Source: Methylobacter sp.
GTDB lineage: Bacteria; Pseudomonadota; Gammaproteobacteria; Methylococcales; Methylomonadaceae
Direction of reading: 5' to 3'
Assembly: GCA_030679035.1 (NCBI GenBank)
Contig: JAUXTH010000189.1
Span: 62,001-126,000 of the forward strand
Length of the DNA stretch: 64,000 bases
How positions within the stretch are numbered: the first letter of the stretch is position 1; each line of letters begins with the position of its first letter. The notes under the pieces were generated by a model. It made no database searches. It was not told where the DNA came from and was given only the letters and a program-made list of their open reading frames with translations. This document shows, in pieces, positions 16,471 through 29,480 of the stretch. The position numbers and the translations under genes are program-made.

Positions 16471-19400
16471 TCAAGAAGTCAACGTGGCAGACTCTATCTC
16501 CAAACACACCGGGTGGCGTGGATGTGAAATATCCAGTACTACAGAACGTACTTTGATAGCGTCATTGGAGTTTTGTTGGGCTTGTTTTTCAGCATCTTGT
16601 CGAAGTCCGGCAATAGATTTTCTTTTTGACTGACCAAACCAGCCAACTAAATAAATTCCATGGGTTCGGGTAACATCATCCAAATATTGAGCAACTAATT
16701 GCTCGGCAATATCTTTTGCCGGTTTGGCTTTATTATCTGGTTTAACTTCAATGACCACACAAAGATTCGGCAGGTTTGTATTTCCATTTGGAGCAACGGT
16801 TTGAATCATTAAATCGGTTCGCTCACCGATTCCAGAATCCCGCCAATTTTTAATCTCGACTTCTCGGTCAATGATAATGCGCCGTTCACGCCATTCCCTT
16901 TTCAAATAAAACTTCAAAAAATCTGATAAACGCTGCTCGGAAATAGGTGTACCTGTTTTTTCATTCCAAAGAAAAACGGCTAAAGGCGGCGAGCCGTGTT
17001 GGGCTTCATGCGCAAAACGTTGTAAAGCTGCTTCTACGGCATCCATCAATTCCCGACTGTTGCGAACGACCGAAGTGTGATCATCCGACAATAATGTTAG
17101 TGAATCGGTAAAGGACAGTTGAGTCCGCTGTTTTTGCCAAAGATTCTTACAGGCTTTCGCTTTGGCACGGATTAACCATGAATCGTCAGGATAGGCTTGG
17201 CAAATTCGGTCTAGTTCTTTTATTGATTCTAAGTTTCCTAATTTTGAAAGCCAGCCGATCATACTGTCTCTAAACCTAGCCGCATCATGTCTTGGTGTGA
17301 CTGTGTACCCCTGATTGTTGACCGGCGGGTCTTCCGAAGGAGGAAACAAAATCCTTAGACGATCATATAACCAGCCCAGTTGACTCACATCCAAATTTGA
17401 ATAAATTTCGTCCGAATATCCGCCGGAATAGGCAACAGACAAGATAACTTCCCGTGCTAATTCAACACCTTCTGTCAAAAACCGTTGAATATCGTCCCAA
17501 GCTTGCACTGGAGCATGTTGAAACAGAACTATTGCCGTAGAACGGCGATTGTCGGTATCGGGCTCGTTTTTCAACCAATAGATTAGTTGTTCGATAATAT
17601 TGTCCGCATTATTCTGAATCAAAAACTCAGCTAAACTTAAGCGGCTATTAAATTTCCAATTTGTTGCATTTAATTGACTGTCGGCCAGTTTCTGCAAAAA
17701 ACTCGGATGCCAAATTTCGCGACAAGATTGCAATAAGTGAACAGAACCAGTTTCCCCTTGTTGATCGATTACCTTCAATACCACAGCGTCAAACGCTTCT
17801 GGAACCAATGGTCTTACTTGGCGGAACAGTTGCCGCTGGGTTTCCGGTTCAAAGAAATGGGTGACCACCACTAAACACCAACGCCTTAAGTGTTCTCGGG
17901 GTAAGCGCTGCAAACAATTCGTCTCAGCGAGAATGGCAACAGCTAGTCCGCAAGCTGCTTGAGCAATCGTGCGTGAATTTTGCAGTAATACCTCATCCTC
18001 GGGTGGCATTGCTTGTTGTAGGTAATTTAAAGCAACCTCGGCAATTCGGTTGCGCAGACTGTCATCGGCTTTTTGCCAACCCGGTAGGGAGTCTGGATCA
18101 TTTGGGAATATTTGAGAACCATCTTCTTGTAGCGCTAAGGATGAAATCAAATATTCCCAACGGCTAACATCACCAGCTTCGCAAGCTGCTAGATCAATTT
18201 GAATATAAAATTCAGGTGGATTGGGTAGATTACTTTGAGCTTCTGAGCGCTGATTAAGTCTCAACATTAACTCTTTATTCTCAAAATATTGTTTTCGGTA
18301 ATCAATGGTTGCTTGGCTAGTTAAATCTGTAGGCTTAACCAACCATTCAAAATGCTCAGCTAATATGAGATCAGGTTTAGTAGCCTCTAAACCGGCTCTG
18401 ATTAATACTTCTTCAACGGCATTGCGATTTTCATGTCGTCCAATGAGTAGATTAAGTGAAGCGGCAATGACATGACGTTCAGATTCTGAAGAAGTGGTGT
18501 TATCAAACCACTCAAATAACCACATGCAATCTTCTTCTCTAAAACAATCGATAGAGAAAAATTTCCAAACCTCGCTTGCATCAATTTGTTTTATTAGTTC
18601 AGTTAGAACAATACGTCGCTTGGAAACATCAACGAAAAAGTCTTGCCGCTCGTCTTTTCCTAAATCATCAAATAATTGGTCGCAATGACTACGCAGTACT
18701 TTGATCGCATCAACTAAAGCCTCGGTTACACCTTGCTCAGTCAAATATCCAAAAGCCTTGGCTAATAACTTACTTTTCAGTTTGTTCGAAGCGAACTGAT
18801 CGTGGCTTATTGGCGCGTATTTAGCTATCCATTGCAATCCAACAATTAGCCCATCAGTATTCAACTCATTTAAAAACAAGTCCTGATGAATCTGGTAGCG
18901 AAGATCGCCAGATACATTTTCAAGAAAACCCGGTGAAATTTGCTTAAAAAACGCTTCCGCCCCCATCAAACGCAAACCAAGCGTTGAAAGAGCTATGGCT
19001 TTAAACGATGCGTTTTGTACAGATTCTGCTAACGGGATTAAAAGCCTTTTCGCATCATCACCCATGTTATCCATATAGGAGGCAGCCAACTTACGCAGTT
19101 CCATATCTTCCTGCTGATTTAAAGCCACCTCCGCCAATACCGTCCCTAACCCTTGCAACTCACAAGCATTGACCATTTTAATTGCCAAGCTACGGGCAAC
19201 CAATGGGTTGCGTTTATCGATAATAAAACTACGCAGCTTTTCTTCCAAACCCGGATATTTAAGCTTGGCAAGTCTTTGCCATCCGTAAGAAGCTCGTTGC
19301 TCTTCTACGGCAAGCTGTAACAATCCATCAACTAAAACCGGTAAGTCGCTCTGCTCTAGTGTGGCAAAGTCGGCTTCTAATGCGGCTTCTGGTTCATGTT

Positions 19401-20616
19401 TAACCAGCCAAACCAGAAATTCTGAATCGAGCGCAGCCAGCCATGCTACTGTCTCATGTAGGTCTGGGAGCAAACGTTGGCTATCGGGGTGTAACAGTAC
19501 TTTTAACTTTTGCACGATAGATACGTTACTATTTGCAATGAACCACGCCGTCAAAAACTCGCCGAAAGTGCGACTGGCAAATTGAAAGCGTTCGCCGTCA
19601 AGCCGGGCAAAGATGCCGGTTTGTTCTAAAGTTTCACTGACGGCTGGTTCAGTGATTTCAGGCTGTGGTTTTTTGCTAGTAACCTGCTTGGCATCAAATA
19701 ATCCGCTTGAACACTCAACACTTGGGCCGTTCCAAATGCCATTACAGCCTTGCAGGATATAACCCAGTGCAATTCTAGCGGCGGTTTGAAAACGCACGTC
19801 AGCTGAGATTTGACTTTTAATCGTAGAGCTTCGTCGTTCTGGGCTGTCTGCGCAAAGCAGTTTTAAGCCCTTTTCGAAAATTTCGGTTCGTTGGCTGGGC
19901 AGCTCGCCTTTTTGGTAAAGTCCCAAGATGAATTGCAGGGTAACCGGTAATGCAGCCAGTTGCTCAATATGCCGCTCAGCAATGGTTTTGAGCAGTGGCT
20001 CGGCATCAATGCTGCTAAGCTGGGCAGCAGTACGAACATCATCTTCAAGCAATGGGCATAAGCGCCATGTTTCAACCGTTGTTTTGGCTACTGAGTTCCA
20101 CCGATCTTGAAATGCGGTTTGCAATTGTTCCGGCCAATATGATGGCCGACAGGTAATTCGAACAAAAACTCGTTCTGGATTATTGATTTTATTTATAAAT
20201 CGATCAATCAACCAGTTTGCCGGACTTGGCAATGTGCATTCATCAAGACCATCAAGCAGTATCCATAATCGCCGACCTTGGTCAACTAAATGAAACTTAT
20301 CGTCATCCAATAACTGTTTTTCATCACCAGCAACAGCTGTTTTCAGATCAAAGAATATTATTAAATCGTCAGGCTGCTGCTCAGAAAGACGATTTTTCTC
20401 ATCGCTCAGAGTTTGACTTTTCCCATAACCCGGTTCGCCCAAGAGAACCAAAACCGGTATTTCAGTTAAATCAGCCAGCTCCTTGGGAACAGCAGGATAA
20501 AAGGGGCTATATTCTGCGTGTGGTAACTGTAGAAACCCTCCTTGAACAAATTCTTGATAATGGACATTCCCTTCCGGGAACCAATAACGTTTCCAAGGGA
20601 ATATAGTCTTATTCAT
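16471..20616 (-). CDS. Giant NACHT-like ATPase with helical repeats and C-terminal PD-(D/E)XK nuclease motif
   Basis: 1381 residues. The N-terminal ATPase has Walker A GEPGYGKS (60-67) and Walker B LWILLDGLDEC (117-127), the D-G-L-D-E form typical of NACHT/STAND proteins, and RVFVRITCRPSYW as sensor. Residues about 330-1150 are a long series of alpha helices with HEAT-like character and no catalytic motif, a plausible ligand-sensing solenoid. The C-terminus has R-T-D1268-L-M..., then VVIEVKPDN with E1290-x-K1292, followed by AEQLVAQYLDD with Q1306/Q1310, fitting a PD-(D/E)XK nuclease core. The start is 21 bases after the gyrB stop, with no obvious ribosome site, so it may rely on transcription through gyrB. 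AT-rich. Predicted abortive-infection type defence protein; function inferred. Confidence 0.82.
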   Translation of the reverse strand: MNKTIFPWKRYWFPEGNVHYQEFVQGGFLQLPHAEYSPFYPAVPKELADLTEIPVLVLLGEPGYGKSQTLSDEKNRLSEQQPDDLIIFFDLKTAVAGDEKQLLDDDKFHLVDQGRRLWILLDGLDECTLPSPANWLIDRFINKINNPERVFVRITCRPSYWPEQLQTAFQDRWNSVAKTTVETWRLCPLLEDDVRTAAQLSSIDAEPLLKTIAERHIEQLAALPVTLQFILGLYQKGELPSQRTEIFEKGLKLLCADSPERRSSTIKSQISADVRFQTAARIALGYILQGCNGIWNGPSVECSSGLFDAKQVTSKKPQPEITEPAVSETLEQTGIFARLDGERFQFASRTFGEFLTAWFIANSNVSIVQKLKVLLHPDSQRLLPDLHETVAWLAALDSEFLVWLVKHEPEAALEADFATLEQSDLPVLVDGLLQLAVEEQRASYGWQRLAKLKYPGLEEKLRSFIIDKRNPLVARSLAIKMVNACELQGLGTVLAEVALNQQEDMELRKLAASYMDNMGDDAKRLLIPLAESVQNASFKAIALSTLGLRLMGAEAFFKQISPGFLENVSGDLRYQIHQDLFLNELNTDGLIVGLQWIAKYAPISHDQFASNKLKSKLLAKAFGYLTEQGVTEALVDAIKVLRSHCDQLFDDLGKDERQDFFVDVSKRRIVLTELIKQIDASEVWKFFSIDCFREEDCMWLFEWFDNTTSSESERHVIAASLNLLIGRHENRNAVEEVLIRAGLEATKPDLILAEHFEWLVKPTDLTSQATIDYRKQYFENKELMLRLNQRSEAQSNLPNPPEFYIQIDLAACEAGDVSRWEYLISSLALQEDGSQIFPNDPDSLPGWQKADDSLRNRIAEVALNYLQQAMPPEDEVLLQNSRTIAQAACGLAVAILAETNCLQRLPREHLRRWCLVVVTHFFEPETQRQLFRQVRPLVPEAFDAVVLKVIDQQGETGSVHLLQSCREIWHPSFLQKLADSQLNATNWKFNSRLSLAEFLIQNNADNIIEQLIYWLKNEPDTDNRRSTAIVLFQHAPVQAWDDIQRFLTEGVELAREVILSVAYSGGYSDEIYSNLDVSQLGWLYDRLRILFPPSEDPPVNNQGYTVTPRHDAARFRDSMIGWLSKLGNLESIKELDRICQAYPDDSWLIRAKAKACKNLWQKQRTQLSFTDSLTLLSDDHTSVVRNSRELMDAVEAALQRFAHEAQHGSPPLAVFLWNEKTGTPISEQRLSDFLKFYLKREWRERRIIIDREVEIKNWRDSGIGERTDLMIQTVAPNGNTNLPNLCVVIEVKPDNKAKPAKDIAEQLVAQYLDDVTRTHGIYLVGWFGQSKRKSIAGLRQDAEKQAQQNSNDAIKVRSVVLDISHPRHPVCLEIESATLTS

Positions 20617-20637
20617 TGAATATTAACTTTAAAAAAG

Positions 20638-24196
<3,559 letters not shown>

Positions 24197-24206
24197 TACT
24201 GCACTA

Positions 24207-25358
24207 TCACAGTCTCATGGGCATAACGATAAATTTATACCCGCAATCACCCGGTTCATCGATAAAACAACTGCTGGCATTGCTGGCAATGGTCAGAACT
24301 GCTAACTCGGAATCCAGGTTGGAAACAGCATCCAATAAATACTGGGCATTAAAAGCAATCGTTAACGGTTCGCCGGTGTATTCGATCACCAGCTCTTCCT
24401 CGGCTTCGTCATGCTCTGGATTATGGGTGCTCATTTTTAAACTGTCGGGGCTGATGTCAAAAGTTACACCCTTGAATTTTTCATTAGCCAAGATGGCGAC
24501 ACGGGTCAATGCTTCTTTCAGTATTTGTTTTTGAATATGAATCTGGTTAAAGAATTCCTGTTGGAAAACTTTGCCGAAATCAGGATATTTTGAATCGACC
24601 AGTTTTGCAGAGAAAATCAGGTTCTTGATAAAAACTCGAATATTGTTGCTGGAGAACTCAACTTTTAATTCAGCTTCCGGATCATCGAGCAGACGGCTAA
24701 GTTCAAGCACGCCTTTTCTGGGAAGAATGATTCGGGCTTCAAAACCGGTAGCATGATCCAGATTATCTTCATAAATGGACAAACGGTGACCATCGGATGC
24801 GACCAGTTTCAACTTGCTGTTGGATACATTAAGCAACAGGCCATTCAGGTAATACCGAACATCCTGATTAGCCATGCAGAATACCGTCTTATCAAGCGCC
24901 TTTTTAAATTTTCCGGCATTGATGAATAAATGGTTTTCCAATTCGGATTCGGCAAACTCAGGATAATTATCGGCGGGCAAACAACTCAAGGAAAAACGGC
25001 TGCGGCTGGATGCAATCTTTACCTTATCGTCCACTAACTCGAATTTAATTTCAGCGCCATTAGGTAACAGCCTGCAAATATCCAAAAATTTTCTGGCTGG
25101 TACCGTAATCGAACCAGGGGTGGCTGTTGCGATCGCCGAACCTGCTCCCGGCAGGTTTTCGGCATACACACCGTCCTTGGCGATATTGATTTTGGCAATG
25201 ATCTGAATTTCCAGATCGGTTCCGGTTAAAACCAGCTGGTCATCCTCGATAACCATCAGCACATTGGAAAGAATAGGCATGGTTTGCCTTTTTTCAATCA
25301 CGCTGACTATTTGCTGCAAAGGAAGCAGGATTTCTTCTCTATTAATAATAAATTTCAT
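24207..25358 (-). CDS. dnaN: DNA polymerase III sliding clamp (beta)
   Basis: 383-residue beta clamp that holds the replicative polymerase on DNA. The start MKFIINREEILLPLQQIVSVIEKRQTMPILSNVLM is the canonical N-terminus; three repeated clamp domains are covered, and the end is CGYKFIVMPMRL as in gammaproteobacterial DnaN. It follows dnaA by 188 bases that contain the putative origin elements and precedes recF by ten bases. Confidence 0.98.
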   Translation of the reverse strand: MKFIINREEILLPLQQIVSVIEKRQTMPILSNVLMVIEDDQLVLTGTDLEIQIIAKINIAKDGVYAENLPGAGSAIATATPGSITVPARKFLDICRLLPNGAEIKFELVDDKVKIASSRSRFSLSCLPADNYPEFAESELENHLFINAGKFKKALDKTVFCMANQDVRYYLNGLLLNVSNSKLKLVASDGHRLSIYEDNLDHATGFEARIILPRKGVLELSRLLDDPEAELKVEFSSNNIRVFIKNLIFSAKLVDSKYPDFGKVFQQEFFNQIHIQKQILKEALTRVAILANEKFKGVTFDISPDSLKMSTHNPEHDEAEEELVIEYTGEPLTIAFNAQYLLDAVSNLDSELAVLTIASNASSCFIDEPGDCGYKFIVMPMRL

Positions 25359-25546
25359 AAAAGAATATTTTTCTATTATTACTATTAGCTTAAAAGGAAA
25401 CTGTGGAAAACAGGTTTTTATCCTTTATAATCAATTAGCTATGTTGTTAAAAACGATGTGGTTAAGGGTGCTATTTTAACGTGTACGGTTTGTGCTTAAG
25501 TTAAAGGTGTTAACAAAAACTCATTTTATCCACAACTTGCTCCCAG
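25359..25546. other. Putative oriC region (dnaA-dnaN gap)
   Basis: AT-rich 188-bp gap with a perfect DnaA box TTATCCACA at 25526-25534 and a good box TTTTCCACA on the minus strand (25402-25410). The strand switch of gene direction (minus for dnaA-dnaN-recF-gyrB, plus for rpmH onward) is at the dnaA-rpmH gap instead, so the true initiation site could be in either interval; I found no clear box in the dnaA-rpmH gap. Two boxes are few for an oriC, so this is a candidate only. Confidence 0.5.
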
Positions 25547-26863
25547 TTAATGAGACAGGGTTCTCAACAGGTTGGAATAATCTTCCGCAATCTTGTTATC
25601 GGCTTCTTTTAACTCGGCAATCCGCTTACAGGCATTCATTACCGTGGTGTGATCACGTCCGCCAAAGGCATCGCCGATTTCAGGAAAGCTGTGTGATGTC
25701 AGCTCCCTGGCCAAGCACATAGCTATTTGCCTGGGCCGGGTAATGGATTGCTTTCTGTTTTTAGAAGACAAATCGGCAACGCGGATTTTAAAATATTCGG
25801 CAACCGTTTTCTGGATATTGTCGATATTAACCAGTTTATCCTGCAAGGAAATTAAATCATGCAGCGCTTCCTTGGTAAATTCGATGGTGATTTCACGACC
25901 GGTAAACTGGGCGTTGGCAATAACCCGCCTTAAAGCGCCTTCCAGATCCCGAACATTGGAAGGGATCCGTTTAGCGATAAAAAAAGCCACATCCTGAGCG
26001 AGTTCTATATGAACCATAGCTGCTTTTTTCATTAAGATGGCGGCTCTGGTTTCCAGGTCGGGAGGCTCGATTAAAACAGGAAGGCCCCAACCAAATCTTG
26101 ATTTCAAGCGGTCTTCAAGCCCTACGATCTCTTTAGGATATTTGTCACAGGTTAGAATCACTTGACGTTTGTTTTCCAGCAGCGTGTTGAACGTATGAAA
26201 AAATTCTTCCTGGGAGCGATCCTTGCCGGCAAAAAACTGGATGTCATCGATTAACAGCACATCAACGCCGCGATAAAATTCTTTAAAGGCATTAATGGAG
26301 TTTTGCTGCAATGCTTTGACCATATCCTGGACAAATTTTTCAGAATGCAGATAAACAACGGTCGCGGAAGGATTTTTTTGTAAAACCGCATTGCCTATCG
26401 CATGCATCATATGGGTTTTACCCAAACCTGAACTGCCGTAAATTAGTAACGGGTTGTAAGCCTTGCCGATATTTTCAGCAACCTGCATAGAGGCCGCTCT
26501 GGCCAATTGATTGGATTTACCTTCAACAAAATTGTCGAAGGTAAACGCCTTATTGAGAAAATTGGGACTGGATTTTTTGGTTCCGGCAGGCTTGGCCATT
26601 TTTGCGACGCCGGCAGCGGGCGAATTTTTGGAACCGATTTCCAGACGCAACTTTAATGTTCCGTTGGAAAAGTCATAAATAGTTTGTTCAATTTTTGCAA
26701 AATGATGCTCTTTAACCCAGTCCAGCACAAAGCGGTTTGGGGCTAATAATTGTATTTGTCCATCGCTTTCTATGGCCTGAAGGGGGCGTATCCATGTACT
26801 GAAGTCCGAACCTGAAATTTCATTTTCAAGTTTAGAAAGACAGTTGTTCCAAATTGAGCTCAT
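25547..26863 (-). CDS. dnaA: Chromosomal replication initiator DnaA
   Basis: 438 residues. Domain I is at the N-terminus ([30 protein letters not shown]), domain III has Walker [18 protein letters not shown] and Walker [17 protein letters not shown], with [15 protein letters not shown] as sensor region, and domain IV has the DnaA-box recognition helix ([40 protein letters not shown]). Length is normal. It binds DnaA boxes at the origin and controls initiation. Confidence 0.98.
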   Translation of the reverse strand: MSSIWNNCLSKLENEISGSDFSTWIRPLQAIESDGQIQLLAPNRFVLDWVKEHHFAKIEQTIYDFSNGTLKLRLEIGSKNSPAAGVAKMAKPAGTKKSSPNFLNKAFTFDNFVEGKSNQLARAASMQVAENIGKAYNPLLIYGSSGLGKTHMMHAIGNAVLQKNPSATVVYLHSEKFVQDMVKALQQNSINAFKEFYRGVDVLLIDDIQFFAGKDRSQEEFFHTFNTLLENKRQVILTCDKYPKEIVGLEDRLKSRFGWGLPVLIEPPDLETRAAILMKKAAMVHIELAQDVAFFIAKRIPSNVRDLEGALRRVIANAQFTGREITIEFTKEALHDLISLQDKLVNIDNIQKTVAEYFKIRVADLSSKNRKQSITRPRQIAMCLARELTSHSFPEIGDAFGGRDHTTVMNACKRIAELKEADNKIAEDYSNLLRTLSH

Positions 26864-26947
26864 CGAATAATAGTAAAAAGTTGATTAATATAATAAAGTA
26901 ATTGTGCTTCGTAGCACTATACAGCAATAAAACATTGCGCTACAGAA

Positions 26948-26976
26948 TTGACAGTTCTGGTGGTTTATTTTATCAT
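26948..26976 (+). promoter_or_regulatory. Sigma-70 promoter of the rpmH-rnpA-yidD-yidC operon
   Basis: TTGACA (26948-26953), 17-base spacer, TATCAT (26971-26976); about 50 bases upstream of rpmH. It lies in the divergent dnaA-rpmH gap. Confidence 0.75.
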
Positions 26977-27032
26977 CCGCTGTCTTTTTTATCTGTTTTT
27001 GTTAACACTCATCCGATCAGGCCTTAAGTACA

Positions 27033-27167
27033 ATGAAAAGAACATACCAACCAAGTAAAATCAAACGCGCAAGAACCCACGGTTTTCGTGCAAGAATGGC
27101 GACAGTAGGTGGCCGTAAAGTTATTAATGCTCGTAGAGCAAAAGGTCGCGCCCAGTTAACCGTTTAG
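27033..27167 (+). CDS. rpmH: 50S ribosomal protein L34
   Basis: 44-residue basic ribosomal protein, [18 protein letters not shown]... to the end AKGRAQLTV, the standard L34 sequence. It starts at ATG 27033, divergent from dnaA, and is followed after seven bases by rnpA, the universal arrangement. Confidence 0.97.
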   Translation: MKRTYQPSKIKRARTHGFRARMATVGGRKVINARRAKGRAQLTV

Positions 27168-27177
27168 TTGACGGTTG

Positions 27178-27546
27178 GTGGCTGAAGAAGTTTTTGGTTT
27201 CTCCCCGCAGTTACGGTTAAAAAAACCGGCTGAATATAAAAAGGTTTTTGCTAAGCCTGTAAAATCAAGTGACCAATATTTTACCCTATTAGCCATAAAG
27301 AATGATTTCGATCATCCGCGGCTAGGCTTGGCAATTGCTAAAAAAAATATAAGAAAGGCAGTGCACAGGAATGTGATTAAACGAACTGTCCGGGAAAACT
27401 TTAGAATAAAACAACACGATTTGGGGAATATTGATATTGTTGTTTTGGCTCGTAGAGAAGCCGTAGATGCTCCGCTGGATTTGTTAAGAAAATCATTGGA
27501 AAGGCATTGGCTTAAGTTGGTATCCCGATGCGATTCATACTCATAG
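27178..27546 (+). CDS. rnpA: Ribonuclease P protein component
   Basis: About 122-residue basic protein that assists the RNase P RNA in trimming tRNA 5' ends. The family motif is [29 protein letters not shown]. No ATG is available; GTG 27178 (or TTG 27175, one codon earlier) begins the protein. It overlaps the yidD start by 19 bases. Confidence 0.95.
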   Translation: MAEEVFGFSPQLRLKKPAEYKKVFAKPVKSSDQYFTLLAIKNDFDHPRLGLAIAKKNIRKAVHRNVIKRTVRENFRIKQHDLGNIDIVVLARREAVDAPLDLLRKSLERHWLKLVSRCDSYS

Positions 27547-27761
27547 CAATTATAAAGTTTTATAAATACTTTATTAGCCCTCTGCTAGGCGATAGATGTC
27601 GCTTCTATCCAAGTTGTTCAAGTTATTCTCTGGAAGCGCTTCAGCTCCACGGGGCCATTATCGGCTCTTATCTCTCCCTGAAAAGATTATTAAAATGCCA
27701 TCCGTTCCATGAAGGTGGCATTGATCCCGTTCCAGAAAAATTTGGTAATAAGAATGGATAA
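27528..27761 (+). CDS. yidD: Membrane protein insertion efficiency factor YidD
   Basis: 77 residues with the YidD pattern: amphipathic N-terminal helix [28 protein letters not shown] with the three conserved cysteines, then [20 protein letters not shown] small inner-membrane-associated helper of YidC. It overlaps rnpA at its start and yidC at its end. Confidence 0.96.
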   Translation: MRFILIAIIKFYKYFISPLLGDRCRFYPSCSSYSLEALQLHGAIIGSYLSLKRLLKCHPFHEGGIDPVPEKFGNKNG

Positions 27762-29469
27762 TATAAGATTTGTACTGATCGTTACTTTTGCAATGCTGGT
27801 TTTTATGTTGCAACAAGCCTGGCAACAGGATTATGGCCCGAAGCCTGAAGTTGCAGCTATTGCAGATCCTGTAGCTGCCGGCGCCAAAGAAGATTTGCCT
27901 GTCGCCACTGGTGCAGCAGCCCAAACAGAAACGGCAGAACAAAATACCTCCGCCGTTCCATTGGCGACAGCGTCATCCGCCAACGTCATTACCGTAAAAA
28001 CCGATGTACTTGCACTTCAAATCGACCTGCAAGGCGGCACAATCCAGAATCTGGATTTGCTGACTTATTCGGTAGAAAAATCCAACACTGTCGTAGATAA
28101 ATTACGGACTTTGGTCGGCTTATCCGTTGCGGAAAAAGACACCGCTCCGGTACGCTTATTTAACAGCAGCCAGGAAAAATTATTTGTCGCGCAAAGCGGC
28201 TTGATTGCCGACAGCGGATTTGCGACTGCGCCGACACATCACACAGTATTTAAAAATGAAAAGACCAGTTATGATTTAAAGCCGGGTGAAGAAAGTTTAA
28301 CCGTACCGTTGACATGGACCGATAGCAGCGGTCTGACTATCACCAAGTCATTCACCTTCAAACGCGGCAGTTACGACATAACACTGGAACAAAAAGTCAA
28401 AAACAATTCCGATAAGCCTTGGTCGGGCAGACAATACAGCCAGCTGCTTAGAGCGCCGGATACGAGCAGCAACGGTGGAGGTATGCTGACTGGCGGTATG
28501 AGAGCTTATGCCGGTGGCGTTATCTATACCGAAAAAGACAAATACCAAAAAATAAGCTATGACGACATGGTGGATGAAAATCTTGATGTCGCCACCAAAG
28601 GCGGTTGGACAGCGCTGATTCAGCATTATTTCGCTTCCGCATGGATTCCGCCTGCCGATCAGGAAAATCACTTTTACACCAAAGCTTTGAATGACGGACG
28701 TTACGTTATCGGGACCTATTCTGCACCGGTCACCGTTAACGCAAATTCGGATGCACAGTTTGTTGCTCAATTATTCGCCGGTCCTAAAATCCAACCTATG
28801 ATGGAAAAAATAGCGCCGGGTCTTGAGCTTACCGTTGATTACAGCTTTTTAACATTTATCGGCAAACCTATTTATTGGTTATTGAATCAGATCCACGATG
28901 CCGCCGGTAACTGGGGCGTAGCCATTATCGGCGTAACGCTGTGTATTAAATTGTTGTTCTTCCCATTGTCGCAATCGAGCTACAAGTCAATGGCCAAGAT
29001 GCGCAAAATTCAGCCGCGTCTTAAAGAGCTGCAAGAACGTTTTGCCGATGACAGACCGCGTTTCAATACCGAAATGATGGCTCTGTATAAAAAAGAAAAG
29101 GTTAATCCCTTGGGTGGATGTTTGCCCATTTTGGTGCAGATTCCGGTATTCATGTGTTTATACTGGGTATTGAGCGAAACCGTCGAGTTCCGTCAAGCGC
29201 CATTCATGTTGTGGATACAGGATTTATCGATACAAGACCCGTTCTATGTGTTGCCGGTCATCATGGGCATCACCATGAAAATTCAGCAAAGCCTAAACCC
29301 TGCGCCGATTGATCCGATCCAGGCGAAAGTGATGAAGATGTTCCCAATTGTCTTTACCATCTTCTTCTTGTTTTTCCCGGCCGGTCTGGTTTTATATTGG
29401 GTGGTCAATAATACCCTGTCTATCATTCAACAGTCGTATATTACCAAACAGATAAACAAAACGGCATAA
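27754..29469 (+). CDS. yidC: Membrane protein insertase YidC
   Basis: 571-residue inner-membrane insertase. The N-terminal helix starts at [23 protein letters not shown], followed by an Ala-rich linker and the large periplasmic beta domain (residues 80-330). The conserved insertase core follows with [67 protein letters not shown] and [18 protein letters not shown] chose ATG 27754 because it starts the membrane helix; an upstream in-frame start at 27709 would fall inside yidD. Confidence 0.97.
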   Translation: MDNIRFVLIVTFAMLVFMLQQAWQQDYGPKPEVAAIADPVAAGAKEDLPVATGAAAQTETAEQNTSAVPLATASSANVITVKTDVLALQIDLQGGTIQNLDLLTYSVEKSNTVVDKLRTLVGLSVAEKDTAPVRLFNSSQEKLFVAQSGLIADSGFATAPTHHTVFKNEKTSYDLKPGEESLTVPLTWTDSSGLTITKSFTFKRGSYDITLEQKVKNNSDKPWSGRQYSQLLRAPDTSSNGGGMLTGGMRAYAGGVIYTEKDKYQKISYDDMVDENLDVATKGGWTALIQHYFASAWIPPADQENHFYTKALNDGRYVIGTYSAPVTVNANSDAQFVAQLFAGPKIQPMMEKIAPGLELTVDYSFLTFIGKPIYWLLNQIHDAAGNWGVAIIGVTLCIKLLFFPLSQSSYKSMAKMRKIQPRLKELQERFADDRPRFNTEMMALYKKEKVNPLGGCLPILVQIPVFMCLYWVLSETVEFRQAPFMLWIQDLSIQDPFYVLPVIMGITMKIQQSLNPAPIDPIQAKVMKMFPIVFTIFFLFFPAGLVLYWVVNNTLSIIQQSYITKQINKTA

Positions 29470-29480
29470 TTTGGATCTAA

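Noticed and set aside
26864-27032. dnaA-rpmH gap as oriC
   Set aside because: The gene-strand switch is here, but I found no clear DnaA box; only the rpmH promoter is well supported.
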